64,000 nt of DNA from Streptomyces sp. NBC_00691 (lineage in GTDB: Bacteria; Actinomycetota; Actinomycetes; Streptomycetales; Streptomycetaceae), in assembly GCF_036226665.1 (NCBI RefSeq), contig NZ_CP109007.1, forward strand, positions 3,698,501 through 3,762,500. Direction: 5' to 3'. The notes beneath the pieces are model-generated. The model did no database searches, was not told where the DNA came from, and saw only the letters and a program-made list of their open reading frames with translations. Positions 28,222-36,919 of the stretch are shown here, in pieces. How positions within the stretch are numbered: the first letter of the stretch is position 1; each line of letters opens with the position of its first letter. A program made the position numbers and the translations under genes.

Positions 28222-28380
28222 GCGGCCGCGCGCCCGTCCGCCGTTCTCCTCGCTGCCGGTACGCGGGGCGGCCTCGCCGGTACGCGGGGCGGCCCCGGGG
28301 CCTGACGCGATGTGAGGTGCACGTCCGTTCGACCCGAATTTCGGGATGTTGTGCGGCATTTGCTCACTTATGGTGGGTCG

Positions 28381-29664
28381 GTGGCCACCGATCATGCTCC
28401 GCCCCCTCCCCCCGCCGACACGACACCGCTGCGGGTCCTGCTCCCCCAGGTGCTCCCCGCGCTCGTGGTCGGCGTCGCGGCGAGCCTGCTGTTCCTCGGG
28501 ATCGAGGTCCTCTCGGAGCAGCTCCAGGACGTCCTCTGGCACGACCTTCCGGGCGCCCTCGGCATCGGCGACTACTCCGCCCTCTGGACCATCAGCATGC
28601 TCACGGCGGCCGGCATCGCCGTGGGCCTCGTCATCTGGAAGGTCCCCGGGCACGCCGGGCCCGACCCGGCCTCCCTGGGCCTCGGCGGCAAACCGCTCGC
28701 CCCCGGCGTCGTACCGAGCCTGCTGCTCGCGAGCACGCTCACGCTCGCCGGAGGGGTCAGCCTCGGCCCCGAGAACCCGATCATCGAAGCCAACATCGCC
28801 CTCACCTACTGGCTGGGCCGCAAGGCCGCCCCCGCCGTCCCGGGCGCCTTCTGGGTCGCCCTCGCCTCGGCCGCCACCATCGGCGCCCTCTTCGGCACTC
28901 CCGTGGCCGCCGCCCTCGTCATCTCCGAGGCCCTCGTCGGCAAACCGGGCCGCGGCTCGCTCTGGGACCGGCTCTTCGCCCCGCTCGTCGCCGCCGGCGC
29001 CGGCGCCATGACCACCCAGCTGCTGGCCGAACCCAGCTTCGACATGGGGCTCCCGCCCCTCACCGACCCCGGCTGGGGCGACCTGCTCGCCGCCCTGGTG
29101 ATCGCCTCCGCCGCGGCCGTCTTCGGACTCGCCGCCTGCTACCTCTTCCCCTACGTCCACGCCGCCTTCCAGCGCCTGCGCCACCCCATGCTGATGCTGC
29201 CCATCGGCGGCCTCGTCCTCGGACTCCTGGGCGCCATCGGCGGGCAGCTGACCCTCTTCAAAGGCCTGGCCGAGATCAAGGAGCTCGCCGCCTCGATCGG
29301 CAGCTGGTCCTCCGGCGAACTGGCCAAGTTCGCCGTGATCAAACTCCTCGCCCTCCTCGTCGCCGCCTCCTGCGGCTTCCGGGGCGGCCGGATCTTCCCC
29401 GCAGTCTTCATCGGCTCCGCCTTCGGGCTGCTCGCCCAGGCCCTCGTCCCCGAGGTCCACCCCGCGGTCGCCGTCTCGTCCGCCGTCCTCGGCGTCCTGC
29501 TCGCCACCACCCGGCAGGGCTGGATCAGCCTCTTCGTCGGCGCGGTCCTCGCCGCCTCGCCCGCGATGCTCGCCCTGCTCTGCCTGGCCTCCCTCCCCGC
29601 CTGGCTGATCGTCACCGGCCGCCCCCAGCTCGAACTCGACGCCGAGGGCACGTCCCTGCACTGA
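28381..29664 (+). CDS. ClC-family chloride channel/antiporter (YfeO-like)
   Basis: The 427-residue membrane protein has ten or more hydrophobic segments. The filter motif GSLGPENP-like stretch reads GGVSLGPENPI; aligned to GREGP of ClC-ec1, Glu131 takes the place of the gating glutamate. The second motif is GGRIFPAVFIGSAFG (GxFxP). This variant matches the YfeO-type ion channel subgroup. The GTG at 28381 (VATDHAPPPP) is selected because the preceding codons of the frame are poor in coding character; longer starts to 28312 are possible. The glutamate decarboxylase gene follows after 46 bases on the same strand, which suggests joint action in acid stress. Confidence 0.85.
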   Translation: MATDHAPPPPPADTTPLRVLLPQVLPALVVGVAASLLFLGIEVLSEQLQDVLWHDLPGALGIGDYSALWTISMLTAAGIAVGLVIWKVPGHAGPDPASLGLGGKPLAPGVVPSLLLASTLTLAGGVSLGPENPIIEANIALTYWLGRKAAPAVPGAFWVALASAATIGALFGTPVAAALVISEALVGKPGRGSLWDRLFAPLVAAGAGAMTTQLLAEPSFDMGLPPLTDPGWGDLLAALVIASAAAVFGLAACYLFPYVHAAFQRLRHPMLMLPIGGLVLGLLGAIGGQLTLFKGLAEIKELAASIGSWSSGELAKFAVIKLLALLVAASCGFRGGRIFPAVFIGSAFGLLAQALVPEVHPAVAVSSAVLGVLLATTRQGWISLFVGAVLAASPAMLALLCLASLPAWLIVTGRPQLELDAEGTSLH

Positions 29665-29710
29665 CCCCGCCCCACGGGGGAACCTCCCCGCCGCGCAGAA
29701 GGAGTCCCCC

Positions 29711-31129
29711 ATGCCGCTCCACAAGGGTCCCGGCGCCCCCGCCGAGCCCGCCCGCCGGCTCGCCCTCAACCCCTTCTTCGGGGAGGCCGCCAACCCGGTG
29801 GGCGGCATGACCGAGGCCCCGCCCCACCACCGGCTGCCCGAGGGCCCGCTGCCCCCGGCGAGCGCCTACCAGCTCGTCCACGACGAACTGATGCTCGACG
29901 GCAACTCCCGGCTCAACCTCGCCACCTTCGTCACCACCTGGATGGAGCCCCAGGCGGACGTCCTCATGAGCGAGTGCCGCGACAAGAACATGATCGACAA
30001 GGACGAGTACCCGCGCACCGCCGAACTGGAGCGCCGCTGCGTCTCCATGCTCGCCCAGCTGTGGCACGCCCCCGACCCGGCGAAGGCCGTCGGCTGCTCG
30101 ACCACCGGCTCCAGCGAGGCCTGCATGCTCGCCGGCATGGCCCTCAAGCGGCGCTGGAGCAAGCGGCACGCCGACCGCTATCCGGGCACCGCCCGCCCCA
30201 ACCTGGTCATGGGCGTCAACGTCCAGGTCTGCTGGGAGAAGTTCTGCAACTTCTGGGAGGTCGAGCCCCGGCTCGTCCCCATGGAGGGCGACCGCCTCCA
30301 CCTCGACGCCGAGTCCGCCGCCGCGCTCTGCGACGAGAACACCATCGGCGTCGTCGCCGTCCTCGGCTCGACCTTCGACGGCTCCTACGAACCCGTCGCC
30401 GAGATCTGCGCCGCTCTGGACGCCCTCCAGGAACGCACCGGTCTCGACGTCCCCGTCCATGTCGACGGCGCCTCCGGCGCCATGGTCGCCCCCTTCCTCG
30501 ACGAGGACCTGATCTGGGACTTCCGGCTCCCCCGCGTCTCCTCCATCAACACCTCCGGTCACAAGTACGGCCTGGTCTACCCGGGCGTCGGCTGGGCCCT
30601 GTGGCGCTCCTCCGCCGAACTTCCCGAGGAGCTCGTCTTCCGCGTCAACTACCTGGGCGGCGACATGCCCACCTTCGCCCTCAACTTCTCCCGGCCGGGC
30701 GCCCAGGTCGTCGCGCAGTACTACACCTTCCTCAGGCTCGGCCGGGAGGGCTACCGGGCGGTGCAGCAGACCTCCCGCGACATCGCCCGCGGCCTCGCCG
30801 AACGGATCGATGCCATGGGCGACTTCCGGCTCCTCACCCGCGGCGACCAACTGCCCGTCTTCGCCTTCACCACCGCCCCCGACGTCACCTCCTTCAACGT
30901 CTTCGACGTCTCCCGGCGGCTGCGCGAGAGCGGCTGGCTGGTCCCGGCCTACACCTTCCCCCCGCACCGCGAGGACCTGTCCGTGCTGCGCGTGGTCTGC
31001 CGCAACGGCTTCTCCGCCGACCTCGCCGGACTGCTCGTCGAGGACCTGGACCGACTGCTGCCCGAACTGCGGAGCCAGTCCCACCCGTTCACCCAGGACA
31101 GGGCCGCGGCGACCTCCTTCCACCACTAG
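29711..31129 (+). CDS. Glutamate decarboxylase (PLP-dependent)
   Basis: The 472-residue enzyme converts glutamate to GABA, consuming a proton. The PLP lysine is Lys285 in NTSGHKYGLVYPGVGW. HVDGASGAMVAPFLDEDLIWDF carries the aspartate that pairs with the pyridine ring (VDGASG part). The opening NPFFGEAANPVGGMTEAPPH and the LDGNSRLNLATFVTTWM stretch match GadA/GadB. Ribosome site AGAAGGAG lies upstream of the ATG. No glutamate/GABA antiporter gene is nearby, so any acid-resistance cycle would rely on a transporter elsewhere, or the enzyme may serve GABA metabolism. Confidence 0.93.
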   Translation: MPLHKGPGAPAEPARRLALNPFFGEAANPVGGMTEAPPHHRLPEGPLPPASAYQLVHDELMLDGNSRLNLATFVTTWMEPQADVLMSECRDKNMIDKDEYPRTAELERRCVSMLAQLWHAPDPAKAVGCSTTGSSEACMLAGMALKRRWSKRHADRYPGTARPNLVMGVNVQVCWEKFCNFWEVEPRLVPMEGDRLHLDAESAAALCDENTIGVVAVLGSTFDGSYEPVAEICAALDALQERTGLDVPVHVDGASGAMVAPFLDEDLIWDFRLPRVSSINTSGHKYGLVYPGVGWALWRSSAELPEELVFRVNYLGGDMPTFALNFSRPGAQVVAQYYTFLRLGREGYRAVQQTSRDIARGLAERIDAMGDFRLLTRGDQLPVFAFTTAPDVTSFNVFDVSRRLRESGWLVPAYTFPPHREDLSVLRVVCRNGFSADLAGLLVEDLDRLLPELRSQSHPFTQDRAAATSFHH

Positions 31130-31163
31130 GGCCTGTCGTCAAACTCCCGTCTGCCCCGCCCGG

Positions 31164-31934
31164 TCAGCCGACCCGCTCGCCGCAGGCCAGCCGGAACTCC
31201 GACCAGCGCACACCGTCCGCGGTCAGCGCGTACGTACAGGGCGACCCCTCACGCAGCAGGCCCAGCGGGGTGCGGCGGGTGTGGTGCGTCCCGTCGTCGC
31301 GCCGGACGAACGTCCGGCCGCCGTCCGCGCTCTCGTACCCCGAGATCTCCGCGCCGATCCCCACCCTGCCGCCGGGCCCCCGTCCCGGGAGACGGCGACC
31401 GCCGCCCGCCCCGACAGCGGGTCCGTGCCCGAGACCCACCAGGACCCGTCGGGCTCCGGCTGCTCCTGGGGACGGGGACGCGCCCCCAGGAGGGGCACCC
31501 GGGCCAGCGCCCGGCGCCGCCCGTCCCGCGGCGAGATCATCACGAGCCGCTGCCGCGCACAGTCGTCCGGCCGGGCCGCGGACGGCACGGCGCAGTCGGT
31601 GCCGAGCACCGCCCCTTCGGGTATCTCCGGGGCCGTCCCGACCGTACGCCGGTCGCACGCCCGCCAGGTGCGCCCGCCGTCCTTCGTGAACCAGGTCCGC
31701 GCGCCCGGCTCGGCGCCGCCCTCCTCGACGAGCGCCCGGCCGGGGCCGAGGGGGAGCACGTTCGCCGATACGCCGTCCGTCCCCGTCACCAGGGGCAGCG
31801 GGGAGCGCCGCAGCACCCATTCCCTCGCCCCGGCGTCCCGCCTCCAGAGCCGGCTTCGACCCCGTACACCCGCTCGACACGACCAGCACCAGCGCCACGA
31901 CGGCGCCGGCCACTCCTCCCACGGGCCTGCGCAT
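31164..31934 (-). pseudogene. Frameshifted lipoprotein gene (sialidase/BNR-repeat-like)
   Basis: Three pieces in two frames make one sensible protein of about 255 residues. The signal MRRPVGGVAGAVVALVLVVS then SGC opens at ATG 31934. The middle part (WFTKDGGRTWRACDRRTVGT, then DPLSGRAAVAVSRDGG) is in another frame. The end (SGYESADGGRTFVRRDDGTH to ACGERVG) returns to the first frame. The switches fall near 31836-31842 (run of GGG) and near 31377-31381 (run of five C). DGG-R-T-W/F repeats recall BNR/sialidase-type beta-propeller blades. Either the gene is decayed, or two base-count errors occurred in homopolymers. It lies downstream of the exporter operon on the same strand. Confidence 0.7.
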
Positions 31935-32037
31935 CGACGTCCCCTCTGTCCTCCCTCGGGCGGTCCGCGGTGAACCACTGCTTTCGATACACCGCTCACC
32001 GCCTTCGGGTTCCCACCTCGGCGCCACCACTTCGCCG

Positions 32038-32802
32038 TCACTTCCCGAGCCGCCCGAACTTCCGCACCGCCAGCGGGAAGAAGACCGCGAGCAGCGCCAG
32101 GGGCCACACGACCGCCGCCCAGACGTGCCCCGGCTCGCCGCCCGGATTGCCGAAGAGGTCACGGACCGCCGTCGCGGTCGCCGACATCGGATTCCACTCC
32201 ACGAACGTGCCGAGCCAGCCCGGCATCGAGTCCGGGGAGGCGAAGGCGTTGGAGAGGAAGCCGATGGGCCAGACCAGGATCTGCACCGCCTGCACCAGCT
32301 CGGCCCGCCCCGCGACCAGCGCGAGGAAGATCCCGATCCACAGCATCGCGAACCGCAGCAGGAGCAGCAGCCCCAGCGCACCCAGGGTGCTCCCCGGTCC
32401 GCCGTCGGCCCGCCAGCCGATCGCGTACCCGACGCCGACCATCACCGACAGCCCCACCGCCGACTGGAGCATGTCGGCCGCCGACCGTCCCACGAGCACC
32501 GCGCCGTCGCTCATCGGCATCGCCCGGAACCGGTCGATCACGCCCTTGTTCAGGTCCTGCGTCACCGCCGTCATGGTGCCTTCGAGCCCGAACACCATGG
32601 TCAGCGTGAGCATCCCGGGCACCAGGAAGTCGACGTAGTCGCCGTCGACGCTCCGGCCGCCGCCGACCAGATAGCCGAACATCAGCAGCATCATCACCGG
32701 GAACACGAGGCCGACCAGGACCTGCACCGGCTGCCGCGCCCAGTGCGCCAGCTCCCGGCGGGTCATCGTCCAGCAGTCGCTCACCACGTACGCCGCACTC
32801 AT
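32038..32802 (-). CDS. ABC-2 type exporter permease (DrrB family)
   Basis: The 254-residue membrane protein has about six spans and the ABC-2 features of daunorubicin-resistance permeases: MTRRELAHWARQPVQVLVGL at the start and FLVPGMLTLTMVFG, then DLNKGVIDRFRAMPMS. The ATG at 32802 overlaps the ATPase stop (ATGA), so the pair is translationally coupled. It forms the membrane path of an exporter for hydrophobic compounds; the substrate is unknown. Control by the PadR protein encoded upstream is likely (see operator sites). Confidence 0.92.
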   Translation of the reverse strand: MSAAYVVSDCWTMTRRELAHWARQPVQVLVGLVFPVMMLLMFGYLVGGGRSVDGDYVDFLVPGMLTLTMVFGLEGTMTAVTQDLNKGVIDRFRAMPMSDGAVLVGRSAADMLQSAVGLSVMVGVGYAIGWRADGGPGSTLGALGLLLLLRFAMLWIGIFLALVAGRAELVQAVQILVWPIGFLSNAFASPDSMPGWLGTFVEWNPMSATATAVRDLFGNPGGEPGHVWAAVVWPLALLAVFFPLAVRKFGRLGK

Positions 32803-33833
32803 GCCGCCACCTCCGTCTGACGCGCGCCCGACCCGTCCGGGGCACCGCCCGAGGCACCCGACCCGTCCGACCCGTCCGACCCGCCCGGCCCGCCCGGCCC
32901 GCCCGTCAGATGCAGGAACACCTCGTCCAGCGTCGGCCGCCGCAGGGCGATGTCCTCCGCCTCGATCCCGGCCGCCCCCAGCACCCGCACGGTCTCGGCG
33001 AGCGAGGCCATCCGGTCCGCCACCGGCGCGCTGAGCAGCCGCCGGTCGGCGTCCACGGTCACCTCCGCCCGCGGCACGGGCAGCAGTCCGGCCGCCTCGT
33101 CGAGCCGCGCCCGGTCCCGTACGACGACGTCGATGCGGTCCACCCCGACCCGGGCCTTGAGCTCGTCGGCCGTGCCGTCGGCCACGACCCGTCCTCTGTC
33201 CACGACCGAGATCCGGTCCGCGAGCTGGTCCGCCTCCTCCAGGTACTGCGTGGTCAGCAGCACGGTGGTGCCTCCGCCGACGAGCGAGCGCACCGACTCC
33301 CAGACCTCGCCACGCCCGCGTGGGTCGAGTCCCGTCGTCGGCTCGTCGAGGAAGAGCACCTCGGGCTCCGTGATCAGCGAGGCCGCCAGGTCGAGCCGCC
33401 GCCGCATGCCGCCACTGAACTGCTTGACCGGCTTGCGGCCGGTGTCGGTGAGGCCGAAGCGCTCGAGGAGCTCGTCGGCCCGGGTGCCCGCACGGCGGGC
33501 GCCCAGGTGGTGGAGCCGGCCGAACATCTCCAGGTTCTGCCGGCCGCCCAGCTCCTCGTCGAGCGCCGCGTGCTGCCCGAGCAGCCCGATCCGCCGCCGT
33601 ACCTCACGGGCCTCGGTCCGTACGTCGTGCCCCGCCACGCGCACCAGGCCCTCGTCGTGGCGCAGCAGGGTGGCCAGGATCCGTACGGTCGTCGTCTTGC
33701 CCGCGCCGTTGGGCCCGAGCAGGCCGTGGACGGTGCCGCGCCGGACCGTGAGGTCGAGACCGGACAGGGCGTCCTTCTCGCCGTACCGCTTGCGCGCGCC
33801 CTCCACGAGGATCGCGTCCCCAATCGCCGCCAT
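32799..33833 (-). CDS. ABC exporter ATP-binding protein (DrrA family)
   Basis: The 344-residue ATPase has Walker A GLLGPNGAGKTTTV near residue 40, signature KQFSGGMRRRLDLAASLI, and Walker B VLFLDEPTTGLDP. A DrrA-type C-terminal domain of about 80 residues is followed by a Gly/Asp/Ser-rich low-complexity tail (about 25 residues). ATG at 33833 has GGGAGG seven bases upstream; the longer frame to 33863 would begin inside the operator. The tail overlaps the permease start by four bases. Two near-identical palindromes lie upstream. Confidence 0.94.
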   Translation of the reverse strand: MAAIGDAILVEGARKRYGEKDALSGLDLTVRRGTVHGLLGPNGAGKTTTVRILATLLRHDEGLVRVAGHDVRTEAREVRRRIGLLGQHAALDEELGGRQNLEMFGRLHHLGARRAGTRADELLERFGLTDTGRKPVKQFSGGMRRRLDLAASLITEPEVLFLDEPTTGLDPRGRGEVWESVRSLVGGGTTVLLTTQYLEEADQLADRISVVDRGRVVADGTADELKARVGVDRIDVVVRDRARLDEAAGLLPVPRAEVTVDADRRLLSAPVADRMASLAETVRVLGAAGIEAEDIALRRPTLDEVFLHLTGGPGGPGGSDGSDGSGASGGAPDGSGARQTEVAA

Positions 33834-33855
33834 GTCGATTCCTCCCGAAATCTTC

Positions 33856-33873
33856 TTAGTCAAATTTGATTAG
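33856..33873. promoter_or_regulatory. Putative PadR operator 1 (exporter operon)
   Basis: TTAGTCAAATTTGATTAG is a near-perfect palindrome, 22 bases upstream of the ATPase ATG. It is AT-rich in a GC-rich genome and matches the site at 33911 in 17 of 18 bases. Confidence 0.75.
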
Positions 33874-33910
33874 CTCCCACCGACGGAGCAAGGTATGCCC
33901 TCCCGAGGGC

Positions 33911-33928
33911 TTAGTCAAACTTGATTAG
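33911..33928. promoter_or_regulatory. Putative PadR operator 2 (exporter operon)
   Basis: TTAGTCAAACTTGATTAG repeats operator 1 with one change, 55 bases further upstream (about five helical turns). Two sites on one face of DNA would favour cooperative binding. Confidence 0.75.
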
Positions 33929-33969
33929 CCCGCACTCGTCCCCAGCACCTGATCAGGCCGCGCTCCCGA

Positions 33970-34584
33970 TCAGGTCGCGTAGGGGTTCTCCTCGCCCGCC
34001 GCGAGCACACCCACGAAGGGATCGCCCTCGCCCGCGAACACGTACGCCCCGCCCTCGATCCGCTCGATCAGGCCGAGTGTCCACGCCTTGCCGGCGTCCG
34101 CCGAGTGGACCCACATGTGCATGATCTCGCCGATGTGCCCGAGCTGACCGGGGCCGCCCTCCGGCGTGTAGTACTCCGTGACCGAGGTCCGCCACTCGTC
34201 GAGCGCCCGCACCCGCTGCCGGAGCAGCTCCGCCGCCTCCGCCCGGGGCAGGTCCACGATGAAGCCGATGCCCGCCGACAGGACGTCCATCTTCTGGTCG
34301 TACGTGGTCAGCGCCTCGCGCAGCAGGGCGAAGTACTCCGCGAGGCCGCTCTCCGTCAGCTCGTACTCGACGCGCGGCGGCCCGCCCACCGCGCTCGGCG
34401 CCACCTCGTGCGCGTGCAGCAGCCCCTGCTTGGCCATCTGCTTGAGCGCGTGATAGATCGAGCCCGGCTTGGCGTGGGACCACTCGTGCGCGCCCCAGAA
34501 CTCCAGGTCGTTGCGGACCTGGTAGCCGTGGGCGCGGCCGTGCTGCTTCACCGCGCCCAGGACGAGAAGACGGATCGCCGACAT
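33970..34584 (-). CDS. PadR-family transcriptional regulator
   Basis: The 204-residue protein has the PadR winged helix at its N-terminus (RLLVLGAVKQHGRAHGYQV, then GSIYHALKQMAKQGLLHA and VEYELTESG) and a C-terminal dimerisation domain of the larger PadR subgroup. PadR proteins usually repress neighbouring drug exporters until a ligand binds. The ATG at 34584 has TAGGAGG eight bases upstream. It lies directly upstream of the exporter genes on the same strand; the same palindrome precedes both transcripts, which points to autoregulation and control of the exporter. Confidence 0.92.
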   Translation of the reverse strand: MSAIRLLVLGAVKQHGRAHGYQVRNDLEFWGAHEWSHAKPGSIYHALKQMAKQGLLHAHEVAPSAVGGPPRVEYELTESGLAEYFALLREALTTYDQKMDVLSAGIGFIVDLPRAEAAELLRQRVRALDEWRTSVTEYYTPEGGPGQLGHIGEIMHMWVHSADAGKAWTLGLIERIEGGAYVFAGEGDPFVGVLAAGEENPYAT

Positions 34585-34596
34585 CCCACGTACCTC

Positions 34597-34614
34597 CTAG
34601 TCAATTTTGACCAG
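34597..34614. promoter_or_regulatory. Putative PadR operator 3 (padR gene)
   Basis: CTAGTCAATTTTGACCAG shares the TAGTCAA-NN-TTGA core of the exporter operators and lies 12 bases before the padR ATG, overlapping its ribosome site region. Confidence 0.7.
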
Positions 34615-34629
34615 GGTACGCGCGCGGGG

Positions 34630-35169
34630 TCACCCCGCCCGCTCCGCCGCGATCAGCTCGAAGGAGCCCTTGCCGTCCAGGGACTCGCGGATGACGTCGG
34701 CGTGCCCGGCGTGCCGGCCGGCCTCCTGTACGAGGTGGAGGAGCATCCAGCGGATGGAGACCCGCCCGTCCTCGGGGAACCAGGGGGCCTTGGGCAGCGG
34801 GAAGGTGTCGTCCAGGCTCGGCACCGAGCGGACGTACTCCTCGGTCTCCTTCGCCACGCCGTCCCAGAACGCCACGATCTCCGGGATCGTCTCGCCGTTC
34901 ACGAGCCGGAAGCCCTCGCCCCAGGTCGCCTCGGTGCGCACCCGCTCGTTCGGCTGCTGCTGGGCCATCCGGAGCCAGTTCAGCTCGACCTCGGCGACGT
35001 GCTTGATCAGCCCGGAGAGGCTGAGTTCGCTGGCGCTGGGGCGGCTCGCCGCCTGCTCCTCGCTGAGACCGAGGACCGCGCGGCGGAGCGCGGCGCGCTG
35101 CGCCTCGACGAAGTTGAGGAGCGCGCCGCGCTCGTCGCCGTGAGCCTCCGTGGGAACAAGAGCCACCAT
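34630..35169 (-). CDS. DinB-family protein (DUF664)
   Basis: The 179-residue protein matches the four-helix DinB/YfiT fold: LLNFVEAQRAALRRAVLGLS, LSLSGLIKHVAEVELNWLRM with the first metal His, and WMLLHLVQEAGRHAGHADVI with the paired His residues. Family members bind a divalent metal and often act as thiol-dependent transferases (mycothiol or bacillithiol). Substrate unknown. It lies 45 bases upstream of padR on the same strand but on the far side of operator 3. Confidence 0.9.
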   Translation of the reverse strand: MVALVPTEAHGDERGALLNFVEAQRAALRRAVLGLSEEQAASRPSASELSLSGLIKHVAEVELNWLRMAQQQPNERVRTEATWGEGFRLVNGETIPEIVAFWDGVAKETEEYVRSVPSLDDTFPLPKAPWFPEDGRVSIRWMLLHLVQEAGRHAGHADVIRESLDGKGSFELIAAERAG

Positions 35170-35356
35170 GATGTCCGCCTTCCGTACGCCTACGCAGTGG
35201 GGTGCCGGGGAGGGGTTGCGCCCTTCCCGACACCCATCAACCTACGGACCCTTGCGGACAACCACTGTCCTCAAGGAGAAAGCCGCCCGGCCCGGATGCG
35301 GCCCGACCGGGCCCGGCGCGACGCCGCCCGGAGTCGGCGGGCTCACGCCGGCCGGA

Positions 35357-36814
35357 TCAGAAGGGGAACCGACTCCGGCCGTGCTGGATCGAGATCCACT
35401 TCTGGGTGGTGAAGCTCTCCACCATCGCCTCGCCGTTGAGCCGCCCGACACCCGAGTGCTTCTCGCCGCCGAAGGGCACGATCGGCTCGTCGTGCACGGT
35501 GCCGTCGTTGATGTGGATCATGCCGGTGTGGATCCGCTTGGCGACCCGCACACCCCGCTCGACGTTCCCGGTGTGGACGGCGCCGCTGAGCCCGTACGGG
35601 GTGTCGTTGGCGATCCGTACGGCCTCCTCCTCGCCGTCGAAGGGGACGATCAGGGCGACCGGGCCGAAGATCTCCTGGCCCAGGATCGCGGCGTCCGGGG
35701 CGAAGCCGGTGAGGACGGACGGGGAGACGAGGTTGCCGTCGACCGTGCCGTGCAGAAGCGCCGTGGCGCCGGCCTCGACCGTCTGGTCCACGAGCGAGGA
35801 GACTGCCTCCGCCTGCTGGGAGTTGATGAGCGGACCGATGTGGGTGGCGGGGTCGGCGGGGTCGCCGACGCGCAGGGTCTTCACCTTCGCCACGAACTTC
35901 TCGGTGAACTCCTCCTCCACCGTCCGGTCCACCAGGATCCGGTTGGCGGCCATGCAGACCTGGCCCTGGTGCACGAAGCGGCTGAAGACGGCCGCGTCGA
36001 CCGCGTAGTCCACGTCGGCGTCGTCGAGCACGATCAGGGCGCTGTTGCCGCCGAGTTCGAGGACGGCGTGCTTGAAGTTCTGCGCGCAGACCGTGGCGAC
36101 GTGGCGGCCGACCTTGTCGGAGCCGGTGAAGGAGATGACCTTCGGCACGGGGTGGGTCAGGAGCGCGTCGCCGATCTCGGCGATGTCGGTGACCACGACG
36201 TTCAGCAGACCGGCCGGCAGGCCGGCCTCCTCCAGGACCTTGGCGACGAGGGTGCCGCCGCAGATCGGGGTGTTCTGGTGCGGCTTGAGGACGACCGCGT
36301 TGCCGAGGGCCAGCGCGGGCGCGACCGACTTGATCGACAGGAGGAAGGGGAAGTTGAAGGGGGAGATGACGCCGACGACGCCGACCGGGACGCGGTAGAC
36401 GCGGTTCTCCTTGCCGTCGACCGGCGACGGCAGGATGCGCCCCTCGGGGCGCAGCGCCAGCTGGACCGCCTCGCGCAGGAACTCCTTGGCGAGGTGCAGT
36501 TCGAAGGCCGCCTTGAGACGGGTGCCGCCGAGCTCGGCGACGATCGTCTCGGCGATCTCCTCCTCTCGGTCCTCGACGATCCGCAGCGCGCGCTCGAAGA
36601 CGAGCCGGCGGGTGTACGGGTTGGTCTCGGCCCACTCGGCCTGGGCGCGCTCGGCGGCACGGTACGCGCGGTCGACCTCACCGGCGGTGGCGACGGTGAT
36701 CGACGCGAGCTTCTCCCCCGTGTACGGGTTGAAGTCGATGATGTCCCACGAGCCGCTGCCCGGCTTCCACTCGCCGTCGATGTACTGGTGGGCCAGGTCG
36801 GTGAAGTGCGACAT
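35357..36814 (-). CDS. Aldehyde dehydrogenase (benzaldehyde/salicylaldehyde dehydrogenase-like)
   Basis: The 485-residue enzyme oxidises aldehydes with NAD(P). The general base Glu is in VLELGGNSALIVLDDAD, the nucleophile Cys in HQGQVCMAANRILVD, and the cofactor glycine motif is FTGSDKVGRHV. The Lys of VVLKPHQNTP helps bind the cofactor. HQNTPICGG rather than the usual ...EQTP is typical of the aromatic-aldehyde group. ATG at 36814 starts MSHFTDLAHQYIDGEW. It lies 102 bases downstream of the DUF5753 regulator; its own promoter region contains repeated TGACATCAGT-like words. Confidence 0.92.
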   Translation of the reverse strand: MSHFTDLAHQYIDGEWKPGSGSWDIIDFNPYTGEKLASITVATAGEVDRAYRAAERAQAEWAETNPYTRRLVFERALRIVEDREEEIAETIVAELGGTRLKAAFELHLAKEFLREAVQLALRPEGRILPSPVDGKENRVYRVPVGVVGVISPFNFPFLLSIKSVAPALALGNAVVLKPHQNTPICGGTLVAKVLEEAGLPAGLLNVVVTDIAEIGDALLTHPVPKVISFTGSDKVGRHVATVCAQNFKHAVLELGGNSALIVLDDADVDYAVDAAVFSRFVHQGQVCMAANRILVDRTVEEEFTEKFVAKVKTLRVGDPADPATHIGPLINSQQAEAVSSLVDQTVEAGATALLHGTVDGNLVSPSVLTGFAPDAAILGQEIFGPVALIVPFDGEEEAVRIANDTPYGLSGAVHTGNVERGVRVAKRIHTGMIHINDGTVHDEPIVPFGGEKHSGVGRLNGEAMVESFTTQKWISIQHGRSRFPF

Positions 36815-36851
36815 GGATCGAGACTCCTTCTACCCGCTCTACTTCCGCACG

Positions 36852-36919
36852 GATGACAGAAGTGACGTCGAGGCGCCGAAACGCCAGAACTGATGTCACG
36901 TCATCGTACTGATGTGTCA
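36852..36919 (-). promoter_or_regulatory. Repeated TGACATCAGT-like elements upstream of the aldehyde dehydrogenase
   Basis: On the minus strand the words TGACACATCAGT, GTGACATCAGT and TGTCATCCGT occur within about 65 bases, with GATGACGTGACATC forming a partial palindrome. The repeats suggest a regulator-binding region; which regulator is unknown. The first word overlaps the stop of the upstream gene. Confidence 0.4.

Noticed and set aside
26926..29808. A 960-codon minus-strand frame running through the YbjQ and ClC genes
   Set aside because: Only the last 236 codons (DedA) have family motifs; the rest is low-complexity antisense sequence.
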